NCBI RefSeq assembly: GCF_000004195.4
Contig: NC_030681.2
Coordinates: forward strand, 136,865,506 to 136,929,505
Length of the DNA: 64,000 nt
Origin: Xenopus tropicalis
Taxonomy: Eukaryota; Chordata; Amphibia; Anura; Pipidae
Direction: 5' to 3'
Shown piece after piece: positions 11,546 to 22,478 of the stretch. Both the position numbers and the translations under genes were made by a program. The notes under the pieces were generated by a model. It was not told where the DNA came from. It worked only from the letters and a program-made list of their open reading frames with translations, and made no database searches. The stretch's first letter is position 1. Every line of letters begins with the position of its first letter.

Positions 11546-11594
11546 ATCACAGGCTGTAAAACCTTTGCACTTGGGGGATTCCAGACTTTAGTGC

Positions 11595-11660
11595 ACTACA
11601 CTGATGAGCCCCAAGAAGGGCGAAACTGGTCTGTAGTTAGGAATCTGATCAGCTATTATC
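11595..11660 (+). ncRNA. hammerhead-ribozyme-like motif
   Basis: CTGATGA (11601-11607) is followed by GCCC-CAAGAA-GGGC (a 4-bp stem II with a 6-base loop, 11608-11621) and GAAA (11622-11625). This matches the conserved CUGANGA / stem II / GAAA core exactly. Downstream CTGGTC (11626-11631) can pair with GATCAG (11645-11650) as a stem III with one G-U pair. The base after it is C where the canonical cleavage triplet needs U, so the present copy may be inactive. It sits in a decayed tandem repeat (11580-11962), a context in which amphibian hammerheads are known. Confidence 0.5.
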
Positions 11661-11679
11661 CTGGCTTCAGCTTCAAAAA

Positions 11680-11962
11680 CCCAGTGGGTGAGCTTTAGCC
11701 TATAGGATAAACCCACGTAAATGGGATTTTTTTAAGTGTTTGGAATTCATTCCCAGAATTCCTTTTGTTTGCTTTTGTCTGTATGAGGCAGTCTCCTCAA
11801 CCTTATTTATTTGTTTGTAGAACCACATGGTGACTCTACCTAAGCTGATCAGAAAAACCTGGCTGTTGCTTTAAAACCCAGTGGGTGAGATTTAGCCTAT
11901 AAACCCATGTAAATGGGATTTTTTTAAGAGTTTGGAATTCATTCCCAGAATTCCTTTTGTAG
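11680..11962. repeat. two direct copies of an about 87-bp block
   Basis: The block from CCCAGTGGGTGAG through GGAATTCATTCCCAGAATTC to CCTTTTGT occurs at about 11680-11770 and 11876-11960, spaced 196 bases apart. AGACTTTAGTG occurs at 11583 and again at 11950, so a longer degenerate tandem unit that includes the hammerhead-like motif is likely. Confidence 0.8.
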
Positions 11963-12745
11963 ACTTTAGTGAACTGAGGCCTGTTAAATATCTTTTTTTT
12001 GTACTTGCAGAATGATTTTTTTGTATACCTTGGCCTGCTTTATTAATCCTTACAGGCCTGTATCATGAGCATTTATTCATATAGTTCTCAAACCAAACAT
12101 ATTGCTGTTATGAAACCAAGGCAATATTTGTGAAACAGTGAAAATTTGTAAAACACATTGAAGTCAATGAGTGGTTTTTTTTTTTTTGTGCTGACTTATT
12201 TTCCTGCTAACTCCCCCACCACTTAGCAAGACATTTACGCCCTAGGGTGTCAGAGGTGTCATGATACAGAAAGATTTGAGACAGAAAACTGATTCAGCAA
12301 GTTTCTGTAGATTAAAAATAGAAATACATGTGGAAAATGTTACCAGAGTTGTGAGAACTTGGAAAGCATGGGGCTTGTGTGTGTGAATGATGTACTTATC
12401 ATGCTTATTGTTCTGTTCCCAAGCTAAGCTTTATATTACTACCAATATTACCCATTAGGATGATTTTGGACTAGCCAAGATAATGATGCCAGCAATTTGA
12501 TTTCCCATATCCCTCTCCTATTGCTGCTGCTATTCCTTTTAAGAGTTCAGGGACTTCAGCGAAGGAGGAGAGAAAACAAAAAGGGACTAATCATTACTAT
12601 GTTTACCTTTGTGCCACCTGTCATGCTTATTTCTGTCCATATACTAGCCATGGGCTTTCTTTCTACTGAGAACACAGAAGGCACCTTAGATCATTACAAT
12701 CTCAACCAACATATAACAATCACATAGAACTAGGGGGCATATTCA
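11963..12745. other. non-coding, no feature recognised
   Basis: AT-rich. A 76-codon ORF at 12497 starts with a leucine-rich stretch but has no family resemblance or splice context that I can support. Confidence 0.5.
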
Positions 12746-12749
12746 TTAA

Positions 12750-13010
12750 AGGAGAAGGAAAGTCATTTTGGCATTTTACTGCCAATAGATTTGCCACATT
12801 AGTGCCACCTAGAACGCTATAATCATTCTGCAGAAAGCTTTACCATACCTGAGTAAACAGCTCTAGAATCTCCCTCCAATTGTTTAAGATAGCAGCTGCC
12901 ATTTTAGCTTGGTCTCAGTAGCTTCCTGTTGCTGGTAGCATAGATCGCATGGAGGGGGAGTGAATTTTTATGGATTCTTATGGGAGGAGGGAGCAGGTAG
13001 AAGTAAGTAA
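12750..13010. mobile_element. Kolobok/T2-like element, left end only
   Basis: TTAA (12746-12749) then AGGAGAAGGAAAGTC begins a block I recognise as a common Xenopus TTAA repeat (GCCACATTAGTGCCACCTAG inside). The right terminus is not visible, so the boundary is approximate. Confidence 0.6.
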
Positions 13011-13378
13011 GGGAAAATCTTTAAAAATACTATCCCTTCCTCAAAAATGGAATTCCAGTTTGCCAAATACAATTATATATCCCAGCAGTGAGCATTACGT
13101 ACCTGGCACCTGGGGCTGGCACATTCAGCATGTTAGACACTTATAGGAGGAAGGAGAGAAGGACTATACCAAGTAAAGGAAGTAGCAGCTTTAAAAAGAG
13201 AGAACAATACTACCCAAAATTGCATTACTAACTAGAGAGTAAGTCAACCTAAAAGAATAATTTATTAAAATATAACTCTTATTGAGTATATTAAAAGGTA
13301 AAAAGATTAAAATATGAAAGCACAGAAATAATACTTCTAATTTATATGGTTCTTCTCAAGTTTAGCACTAGTGGGGAG

Positions 13379-13888
13379 GAGTGATGAGCGAATCTGTCCC
13401 ATTTCGCCAATAAATTCACGAAACGACAGGAAATTGTCAGCGTGAAAAAGCAAAAATCCACGAAATGTGTTTGTCGTAAGCCTTTTTTTTGTCGCCCTTG
13501 TCTAATTTTGTTGCGTGTCTTTTTTATTTATTTTTTTGCGTGCCCGAGCCCATTCTACCATGAATGTGCCCATTTTGATGCAGCCGCATCATTGACGTTC
13601 AATTTGACGATGCAGAAATTCGATGCAAATCCATGCCTGGTGAAAAAATGTACTCATCACTAGTGATGAGCGAATCTGTCCCGTTTTGCTGCGGTGGAGA
13701 CTTTGCGAATCTTGCAAAAGATTCATGAAATGGTGAAAATGGTACTCGTCAAAAAAAAATTGTTGCACGCATAGCATTTTTTTTACACGGGGGAATTGTT
13801 CGTAGCAAACTTTGTCGCCCGTTCGCCAATGGCGAAACTCGAAATTTGCTGCGAATCCATACCTGCCGAATTATTTCGCCCATCACTA
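13379..13888 (+). mobile_element. composite hAT MITE: TAGTGATG element inside its own terminus
   Basis: The outer 8-bp target duplication TTTAGCAC is exact (13371-13378 and 13889-13896). The left end reads TAGTGGGGAG, then a full inner unit from about 13389 ending CATCACTA at 13662, then GTGATGAGCGAATC (13663 on) resuming the outer unit to CCCATCACTA. This is what results if one copy inserted 10 bases inside the terminus of another with duplication of GTGATGAG (left copy now GTGGGGAG). Both units run A to B and lack a transposase. The same architecture recurs at 42075. Confidence 0.75.
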
Positions 13889-14090
13889 TTTAGCACAAAC
13901 TTGTAGAGAAAATACTGGAACTCTGAAAGAATCACACCAAAGAAGTTGGTCTTTACCAAGTAAATGACAGAACGCCATCAAATACTCATCAAAAATGGGG
14001 ATTATTATTAGACCCAATGAATAAAGACATAGAATGCATCTAAAAATCAGTTTGCCCCAATGTTTTTTTTAAACAATTAAACACAAAAGA

Positions 14091-14290
14091 TTTAGATTGT
14101 AAGCTCTATGGGGCAGGGACCTCCTTCCTACTGTGTCTCATACCACATGGCACTTATTCCTTGTGCATTTATATATATTTATTGTATTTATTTATTATAT
14201 CACTTGTCCTCCCTGTGTGTAATTTTGTATTTTGTAAGATTGTACAGCGCTGCGTACCCTTGTGGCGCTTTATAAATAAAGTTATACATA
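14091..14290 (+). repeat. SINE 3' half
   Basis: It runs from TTAGATTGTAAGCTCTATGG and GGGCAGGGACC to TTGTACAGCGCTGCGTACC and a GGCGCTTTATAAATAAAG tail, ending in (ATAC)n. The same body follows a tRNA-derived head at 63326. The head is missing here. Confidence 0.75.
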
Positions 14291-15680
14291 CATACACACA
14301 AAGGAGGACTACCCATCGTGCTTCACTCAAAAAAAAAAAGATTCTTTGAAATGGGGGAGATGTTTTAGCAGTTTTAGCGTAAGGAAGAACATTTGCAATG
14401 TACAATAGCATTTAAAATCTCCAAACGAATAAAGTCCAACATTGTTGTCATGGTTTATCTCTTTATTCCAGTCTCAGGATTAGTAACTATTAATTACATA
14501 TTTGCCTGCTTTTACAGTTCTGTTGCTAGGGCTAAATACGGTGAACATGCAAGTGTCACTCTGGGCCGGAAAAGTGAAACGCGTATGATTTTCCCAGCCG
14601 TAGAACAGCAAGCTTCATAGAAAGTGAATCTCATTATTGTAGGAAACCAGTGATTAGACACAAAAGAAGCAACAGATTAGTCATATTCTTCATTTTAAAG
14701 AAAGCACAAGCACCTGTCCAACCATACCCTTCCGCTCTTATCATTCTCATGAGCACATAAAAGAAGAATATCTGAACAGGTGAGCATGTACTAACACGGC
14801 ATGAAATAACGGGCTGCGTTTAAGATGGCACAATTACAAACAGTTAAGGAGAAAGGAATACTTGATGCCTACTAAGAGTAACTGAATCAGTGCCATTTTA
14901 TTTATTATTATCTTCTATGTGTTACTGATACATTAGGGCCACTGAATCAGAAGACAGAATTAAATGATATATAATAGACTTATAAACACTATCGGGTCCT
15001 GCAGAAAACAATTTGCATTGGGACTTTACCTCTTTGTTACAAATAATGATTTTTGTATTGATTTTTCTTCTGTTTTCTTCTTGTTACCCACAATAAACTT
15101 CCAGAATACACTGTTACAATGGCACTAACATATCATTATTTTTGTGCAAATCTGCCTGTTTATGCAACCCACTGAAATTACCACTACATTCAAGGTAGCT
15201 GAAGGGTTCCCCAATGTCAATAGATGCTTATGATTTAGTAGAAAAGGCAGGATGAATGCAATGAGACACAGCCCAGCTACACAGGTGCAGGGTGTATGTT
15301 TGGATGTACTGTAGGTACCATTAATAAACGGCATCGGCACAAACAACATTTGTGTATATTTTAACTTAGCCACACTTGCAACTGGCCCTTTAAAATTGCT
15401 ACCCAAGCTGTTCCTTCCAATTTAATGAATTAGTAGCACCCACAATGAATTAGAACATTTGAATAATGTTCATGGTGGAATCATAGTTCAGAGCTGCCCT
15501 TCAAGGAGGTTATAATCATTCACTATTGGATACCTTTTGGACAAGCCAAAATTCTAACAGGACAATGCAATGGCTTGTGGTTCTTTTACTGTGCCTGATA
15601 GGAAAAATTGATTGAAGGGAAAGAGGTGTAACCAGGTCTGCTAATGGCAAATCTTGACATGCACCTAGTGACTTATCAAT
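14291..15680. other. repeat-free non-coding block
   Basis: No recognised transposon. 14400-14860 has balanced composition with motifs such as CAGGTGAGCATG and GTTGCTAGGG, and could contain conserved non-coding sequence. ORFs here are short and unsupported. Confidence 0.4.
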
Positions 15681-15688
15681 GCCTAGAC

Positions 15689-15997
15689 CAGTCATCCCCA
15701 TTCAGTGGCTTGGGGGCAACATGTTGCTCCCCAACCCCATTGGATGTTGCTCTCAGTGCCCCCAAACCAGGTAGTTATTTTTGAATTCCTGACTTGGGGG
15801 CAAGTTTTGGTTGAATAAAAACAAGATTTCCTACCAAATAAAGCCCCCTGTAAGCTGATAGTGTGCATAGAGGCTGCCTAATAGCCAATCACAGCCCTTA
15901 TTTGGCACCTCCATTAACTTTTATGGTGCTTGTGTTGCTCTCCAAGTCTTTTTACATTTGAGTGTGGCTCACAAGTAATAAAGGCTGGGGACGACTG
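15689..15997 (+). mobile_element. hAT MITE, CAGTCATCCCCA type (Charlie-like ends)
   Basis: The ends CAGTCATCCCC and GGGGACGACTG are inverted repeats. The 8-bp flanks GCCTAGAC (15681-15688) and GCCTAGAG (15998-16005) match 7 of 8. The interior (GGCAACATGTTGCTCCCCAA, CCAAATAAAGCCCC, GAGGCTGCCTAATAGCC) is shared in opposite orientation with 35534 and 48854. No ORF. Confidence 0.85.
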
Positions 15998-16005
15998 GCC
16001 TAGAG

Positions 16006-16717
16006 GGACAACCAGGTTGGCCAGACAGTAAAGAGAAGAGTCTGATATTCATTAGTAGATCAGGAAGTGTATTTTCCTAAGAACCATGAAACCTACTACT
16101 CACCAATGCCAGGGATTAGAGCAGTTGCCCAGAGGTGTCTTCTTTTCTCTACTTGAGTAATTTTTCTTCCTACATTAAGTCCTTCCTTGCAGTATACATC
16201 CTTCATTATTTTTCTCACTTGTATGTCACTACAAAAAGAAATTGCTTGAGTGATTTATTTAAATTGGTTGCTTCCTGGCTGTACCTTCTTTTGTATTTTC
16301 CTCACTGAGATCTTTATACCTTTTATTTTCTTTGACATATAGAATTTTTCCAAGACAGCTGACAGCAACTTTTGTCTTCCCTGATTCTTCGGTTTCATTT
16401 ATTTCTGTTTTGCAGCTTCGATTCCTGATTCAACTAACATGCTTCTTCTAGTAATTGCTCACCTTGCTTAGACTTTTTTTTATCATGCTGTTCTTCTGTG
16501 GATTTATTTTCTTCAATTTCGCATGGTTTTGTTTGGGTATTTTTTTCATTTGCTGAAAATACAATAAGAATACACTAACTTAACCCCTTGAACAACATGC
16601 TCCGTGCATGATACTCACCTCAGGTGGGTATGATATTTAAGTTGAAAAATACTTCCAAATATTGTGTCAGTTTACTATGATGCTTAGAAATGGTGTTCAA
16701 ATCTGTGTACTCCATTG
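16006..16717. other. non-coding, T-rich; no feature recognised
   Basis: Pyrimidine-rich stretch with no repeat family that I recognise and no supported ORF. Confidence 0.5.
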
Positions 16718-16725
16718 CCCAGGAG

Positions 16726-16986
16726 CAGGGCCGGAACTAGGGGTAGGCAGAAGAGGCAGCTGCCTAGGGCGCAACGATTGGGGGGCACCAGGCAGCAGCC
16801 TCTCCTGCCTACCCCTAGTACAGTTTAGCGTTGCGCCGCTTCGCATCGCACACCGCTCCGTGCCCCCCCCCTGCGCGAACTGCGCATGCGCGTCAAAACA
16901 CACGGGGTGGGGTGCGATGTAGAGGTGCAGGGGCGAGGTAGCCGACCGGGTTGCCTAGGGCGCCCGGTCGGCTCGGCCCGCCCCTG
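16726..16986. mobile_element. GC-rich hAT MITE (CAGGGCCGG ends)
   Basis: The ends CAGGGCCGG and CGGCCCGCCCCTG are flanked by an exact 8-bp duplication CCCAGGAG (16718-16725 and 16987-16994). Composition is strikingly GC- and CpG-rich compared with the flanks. The inner TAGGGGTAGGCAG and CTGCCTACCCCTA form an additional inverted pair. It has no transposase; the ORFs on it are by-products of GC richness. Confidence 0.9.
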
Positions 16987-17029
16987 CCCAGGAGTTTGCA
17001 AACCATACTATACAAAGTTTGAAACAGAT

Positions 17030-17213
17030 GGCACTCATGTCCAGCAAATGTGCTTATGTAATTCATTTTATTGAGATCTCCACGCACAACGTTTCAGGGG
17101 ATACTCCACTTTTCTTTAGTTCTTGAGAAAGGAGGAGGATCCCCCAAACATTGTTTGTTGATATCTCAATAAAATGCAGTACATATTAGCACATTGTTTG
17201 GACGTGAGTTCCA
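17030..17213. repeat. imperfect inverted repeat, Penelope-like LTR pair?
   Basis: Arms of about 80 bases, each containing CATTTTATTGAGAT next to a CAACGTTTCAGGGG- or CAATGTTTGGGGGA-like segment, face each other around a short centre. The AAGAAAAGTGG..CCCCTGAAACG and GAGAAAGGAGG..CCCCCAAACA stretches resemble degenerate hammerhead cores found in the terminal repeats of Penelope-like elements. That assignment is inference. Confidence 0.5.
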
Positions 17214-17258
17214 ATAGTATGGATATGATATTTAGTTTTGTATTGGTTATGTACAATT

Positions 17259-17577
17259 AAGGTTGCCACCTTTCTGGCATTTTCTTACTTGCCAGGGCAG
17301 GGGACAGATTTATAAAGTCAGAGGTGGAGCAATAACATTAATGGGGGTGGGTCATAAAGTCAGTGTGCTGCATTCGAGGGGAAATAGTTTGTGGGGGGGA
17401 CTAGAAATGGAGCTGGGAAAAGGGGTAGGAAGCAGGCTTGGGCAGATTGTAGACAGGCCAGGGGTGGAGGACAAGGTATTAAAAATTTACCGGCAACCAC
17501 ATTGCCAGTAAACTTGTAATACCGGCCCGACTGGTATTTTGCCAGCTGGGCCGGGGAAATACCACCCAGGCAACCCT
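17259..17577. mobile_element. MITE with AGGGTTGCC-type termini
   Basis: The left AAGGTTGCCACCTTTC and right ACCACCCAGGCAACCCT are imperfect inverted repeats. CCGGTAAA/CCGGCCCGACTGGTATTTT motifs are typical of a Xenopus repeat family I recognise by eye. No clean target duplication. Confidence 0.6.
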
Positions 17578-18754
17578 ATTTACAATATGTACTTGTGTAG
17601 CCTAGTTGGGTGTACTTCTACATCTAAGCAGGATGAGTGTGTCAGTCTACAAAGCTGGAATCCTAAAAACATTAGAGGGGTTATTTATAATGTGTAAGAT
17701 GGGGTGGATGCTTGGAACCCTCATAGTTATAGCTGGGCACTGAGTTATAGCAAGATGGAGTTGTGACCCTGACACAAGCTTCATGGGATTCCCCTCCATT
17801 GCTCACAACTCTTCCACTCTGAATGCATCTCTACAGAGCAAGACACAACTAAATAAACTCTGTCATAATAGTCTAGGAGAGCAAAGTGCTACACCTTAGG
17901 GCACAGCCCACGGGGAAAGGTGCAAAAGACCCTAACCCTTTGTTGAGCTTTGCACTTTGCTCATTGCATAATAAATACGCCCAATAATCACTTTTGTGCA
18001 AAGCTAGGTGCAAACAGATAAGTCTACTTGCTCATGTCATGGATTTAAAGTTGCTTCTTTTTTTCTATAATTAATGTAATGGAGAAGACTAATTAGTTTA
18101 ACGCTAGAACTCTATAGACTTAATAAATTATCTTCATGAAAAGCACGATTCAGCTCAGTTCAAAGTTGCCTAAAAATCTGCTTCTGACCAAAGTAAAGCT
18201 GATCTCAAACACCTGACATCTTTCTGACTTTGCTCTTGGCTTGTTAGACTTACTGACCTATTAGCAAGTAATGACATTTGCATTGCTAATACTATATAGT
18301 TAATGGCTGACAAGCTGTGCCGGCACCTCTCTTGTGTTTGCAGCTGTGCATATTTTCCAATTCGGGCTAAACTAGCTGCAGTGAAAATGTTAAACAGCAA
18401 TATGTTAAGCACATTAAAACTCTTTTACTCTTCCTCTCACCCTTCACCAAAAAAAAAAAAAAGAAAATGCTAGGAGGAAAGGGAAATAATGAAAGCATTA
18501 GCAAAGAAAAGCGTCTGGTCTTCAGGATAAATACAATTATGAGATTCCATTAATATGTTATTATATGGTTTTTCAGCTGCTCAACATCTTCAAGGTTATT
18601 GATAAAGGTGGAAATCTAATTGCTGCTAGCTTCCTCCTTGCACTTTCTAAATATGTGATCAGTAATATAATCTAAATACTTACCTGGAACAAGTCCTGAC
18701 TTGCTTGTCCACAGGTTTTTTGCTCTAAAAAGAAGCATAGAGGCCTCTATGCCA
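17578..18754. other. non-coding, no feature recognised
   Basis: No repeat termini recognised. 18480-18660 is repeat-free with many TAAT cores. The last 8 bases are the target duplication of the next hAT. Confidence 0.45.
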
Positions 18755-18762
18755 CCAATAAA

Positions 18763-19245
18763 TAGGGATGTAGCGAACATCGCCAAAAATGTTCGCGAAC
18801 CCGTTCGCGGACTTTCGCCAAAACTCGCGAATATTTGCGAACTTTGCGAACCCCATAGACTTCAATGGGAAGGCGAACTTTAAAACCTAGAAAAGCCATT
18901 TCTGGCCAGAAAACTGATTTTAAAGTTGTTTAAAGGGTGCCACGACCTGGACAGTGGCATGCAGGAGGGGGATCAAGGGCAAAAATTTCTCTGAAAAATA
19001 CTTTGTAAAAAAACCGCCAAAAAAAAACGAAAAAAAAAAAAAAAAACCGCCAAAAAATAACGGCAAAAAAAACCGCAAGCTATTCCTATGTATACGCAAA
19101 GGCGAAAAACCGAAGCGAAAAAACGCGGCGGAAAAAAACGAGGCAAAAAAACGCAGCGCAAAAAAAACCACGGCGAACCCAAAATGGCGAACATCGCCAA
19201 AAGTTCGCGAATTTGCGGACTTGCGAACAGTTAGCTACATCTCTA
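18763..19245 (-). mobile_element. hAT MITE, TAGGGATGTAGCG family, copy 2
   Basis: The exact 8-bp duplication CCAATAAA (18755-18762 and 19246-19253) surrounds TAGGGATGTAGCGAAC..GCTACATCTCTA. The conserved subterminal block (GCCATTTCTGGCCAGAAAAC onward) is present. The rest is an A-rich degenerate array of AAAAACCGCC-like units that also occurs in reverse in the copy at 51577, so these two share a deletion derivative. Confidence 0.9.
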
Positions 19246-19253
19246 CCAATAAA

Positions 19254-19562
19254 TATAATGCTGCCAATGTTAATGAGGGGCATGTTAAGGAAGGTAATGT
19301 AGGCACCCCCCTCTTACCCCCTATCCATCCCCTAACTTCTGCATCATTCAAACTTTAGGGAGTGCCAGAGGAATGTAGGGGGCACAAGATATTCCTTTCC
19401 TTATTGCCTGTCTTATCCCCTTAACCTGAATGCAACTGCAAGTCTGAACCCCACAATTTTTTTTCAGAACATTTACAACAACATAATAACAATCTCAGCA
19501 TACTGACAACGAGAAGAGATATATAACTGCCGAATCACATTTTAGTATAGTATACACACGAA
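19254..19562. other. non-coding spacer
   Basis: No recognised features between two elements. Confidence 0.5.
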
Positions 19563-20277
19563 TAGGTATGGGACCCATTATCTGGAAACCGTTAATCCAA
19601 AAAGCTTCGAATTACAGAAGCAAAACTAGTCTGACCACTGCTGTGATAAATAAATCTTAAAATACATTAAGAATTTCTGCGTTTCGGCATTGGCAGATTG
19701 GTTTGCAAGATGGATGCAAAAATTCACCACAGCAAAATTTGCATCTGTCAAAAAAAATTGTTGCGCATGTAAAACAAAATTGTTGTGTGTCAAAAAATGA
19801 CGCAAATTTTATGGAGAAGACAAATGAGACAGATTTGCTCATCACTATGTATAACGTTATCTAAACCACAATATAACAATACATACAGGAAAACAGCCGC
19901 ATTCGGTTATTGTTAATATGAGAACACAAAGAAGATAAACTGATATTTTACAAAATATGCAAAAAAGAGGGGAGGGTGGGGTGTTTCTACCTGCTTAGAA
20001 GATAAGGAAGTGAACTTCTTCTCTCGTGACATCACCTCTACTTCTCCACCCCCGGCCCAGCTTTCCCCAACCATGACTCATTGCTTCTCACCCAATCACA
20101 GCTATATCTGATTCTGCCAATCTTTAAACATAAACCAGTGTAATCTGTCTGTTGGTCATTTGGATCCCTTGTCATGCAGCCCCTACACTTATAGCTCCAG
20201 GGCTTTACTTTATGGAAAGAGCCCTTATCAGGAAAACTTCAGGCCTCATGCATTCTGGATAACAGGTCCCATATTTG
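19563..20277. mobile_element. diverged CAGGTATGGGA-type MITE
   Basis: The left ATAGGTATGGGACCCATTAT and the right CATTCTGGATAACAGGTCCC (then ATATTTGTA) match the termini of the element at 39452. It is much decayed and interrupted by the hAT remnant at 19665-19847. Confidence 0.65.
19665..19847 (-). repeat. TAGTGATG hAT remnant nested in older MITE
   Basis: It ends GACAGATTTGCTCATCACTA, the A-terminus in reverse, and contains the family's TGTCAAAAAAAATTGTTGCG-type interior. The B-end has lost its terminal bases. Confidence 0.65.
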
Positions 20278-22478
20278 TATATACATTACACATGCACCTT
20301 ACAGAATGTGCTTGAATATGTATGTTTACTCATCATTTTTCTTCATTTCAATAAACTGTCATTTAAGGGTAAGATCTATATTTGAAACCTTTCTTCTGGT
20401 TCGACTTTTGCTTTTCCTACGTATCACAGAAAGGATTTGCAATGAGTGCAGTAGCAACCAGGGTGTACTGTATGGTGCAGAAACTCCAGAAATCAAAGAG
20501 GTTTGCTCATTGGTTGAAAGAAGAATCGCTATGTGTACCAATGACCTAGTTATCCCCCCTTGAACACAAACCAATTCATAGTTCTAGGCCATACACCTAA
20601 GCTGTAGACAACTTGTAGTGCTTTTCAGTTCCAAAGTAGAGATGATTCCTTAGGACTGTCACTAGTATTCTTCCTAGTGAAAAATCTTGGATATTACAGT
20701 ATATACCATAGGGGTCATAGTCCTAATTATTCTGCAAATAACACAGCCAATCACTGATCCACAGAAAGACAAGATTTAAGTAATGAAAATGTCATAATCT
20801 CCCCATGCAGTTCCCCTTTATTACAAGTTAAATGTTTTCTTTTTGAATGTCCTATATAATAATAATAATAATATATTTTTATATTTCACGTAACAGGAGG
20901 AACCATTGCGATGTTATCACAGTGAAAGCTTCACAGAGTAACTGTCTGCCTCTACATATTTTCCATATGTTTCTCATTGAGAGGTTACATTCTTTGCATT
21001 AGATCTTTTTTGCTGTCTTTTTATTTTTCACAGGTGACATTTTAAAGCTTATTGGCATCACATTTTCCGTAAAAACAAGAGGCAAAAGATATTTTTAAAT
21101 TAAGCTGGTTTTCATTCATTTTCAGATCTTTTAGCAGAGTTAATAAAGTTGATGGTACCCAAAGTGAAAGGATGTGGTTAGCATCAAAGTTCGTGTGGAT
21201 AACAAGCAAGAAGAGAAGCAAAACACCGCCTACACAGAGCCAGGTGTTCTCAAACTCCTGCTTACCATGACAATTTCTGACCACACCTATTAATATTTTT
21301 CCATTAACTCATTTTGCTTGAATAATTGTGGCTGCCTATTGATTCGAGCATAAGGCTGGTTAAAAATAAAATAATGCTATAATAAAGACACAATCCAATA
21401 CAGATAGCATGACTACTATTCGATTTGAAAATGTGCAGTAGCATTTTTATGGCATTTATTTGTAACACTCAAATAAACAATGAAAAGCTGAAGAAAGAAA
21501 AAGTTCTGGAAAAAAAAAAGAGAGAAGCTAGAGAGAATGAGCCACTTGGCTCCTTGATCTATTATTGTCTCATGGTTTGGACCAAGGTATCCAACTTATC
21601 ATTTCATATTAACATTGTCTTTTCACTGAGAGTTATTTTTGGTATATTTCATTACATTTTTTGGAGTAATTCCTGGATAATATTGCAGTTGCATAGTAGT
21701 TAAGATGAATAAAAAATTATTTATTTTCAAATACTTTCTACTACTAGCTTGTAACTGTTTGTGAGAAAGACAAAAAATAAAATAAAATACAATTGTGCTG
21801 ATTTCTGCAAATAATTTTTGAAAGAAGAAAACAGGGGTTCTGTCCTCAGAAAATATAATGAAACCAATTTTTACTATATATATATATTTATCTAAAAATA
21901 TAAATACAGCCTCACAGATTTTTTTTCTTTTTATGGTAAATAAACATATGACAACAGAAGACCACAGTCTTCTGAAGACAGAAGACTGTTCCACTATCAC
22001 ATAGCAACCAAGCAGCAACAGGTAGTATTTACTAGTCTGCTGTTTGAAACAAACAAATGTAGCACCTTTCATTATAAGGTAGAAGTCTTTTCTGTCACTA
22101 AGGGTCCCATGAAACCTCTTGCTCTGCTATCATTGATTGGCTTGACCAAGTCAGGGCTTTAGGGTAGGAAAGCACAAATAATGGGGCAAGATTCAATATA
22201 ATCAGAAAAGCTTATCTCCTAATTCAGTACCATATATCCAGATATAATTCAATGGAAAAACATCTCACTGTTTATCACATGAAAACTCTATGGGAAAAAA
22301 ACTGTGGCAAAATTATGCTTCAAAAATTAAGTTACGATTTACTTATACTTCAATGACTTCATGACTTATGACTTCAATGCATTTACACAGAAAAAATACA
22401 GCAAAAAATGCCCACTGACTTCAATGGGTTTTGCCAATTTTTTGGTAAAGCAAAATGAAACAGATTCACTCATCAGTG
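20278..22478. other. non-coding, mostly repeat-poor
   Basis: 20850-20870 is an AAT run. 20940-21330 is repeat-free and may be a conserved block (TTTTTCACAGGTGACATTTT, CCACACCTATTAATATTTTT). 21965-21990 holds a short ACAGTCTTCTG/CAGAAGACTGT palindrome. 22205-22330 resembles the CTCCTAATTCA repeat that also flanks 42075-42819. The 149-codon minus ORF at 21623-22072 shows no family features. Confidence 0.45.

Noticed and set aside
12497..12727. 76-codon ORF with leucine-rich start resembling a signal peptide
   Set aside because: It is followed by Arg-rich and generic sequence with no domain; chance ORFs of this size are common here.
13379..13888. Head-to-tail dimer of hAT elements sharing one TA
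   Set aside because: Self-insertion with duplication of GTGATGAG explains the junction and the 10-base stub without a special dimer mechanism.
21623..22072. 149-codon minus ORF
   Set aside because: AT-rich, Phe/Ile/Leu-rich translation without motifs, splice context or a homologue that I recognise.
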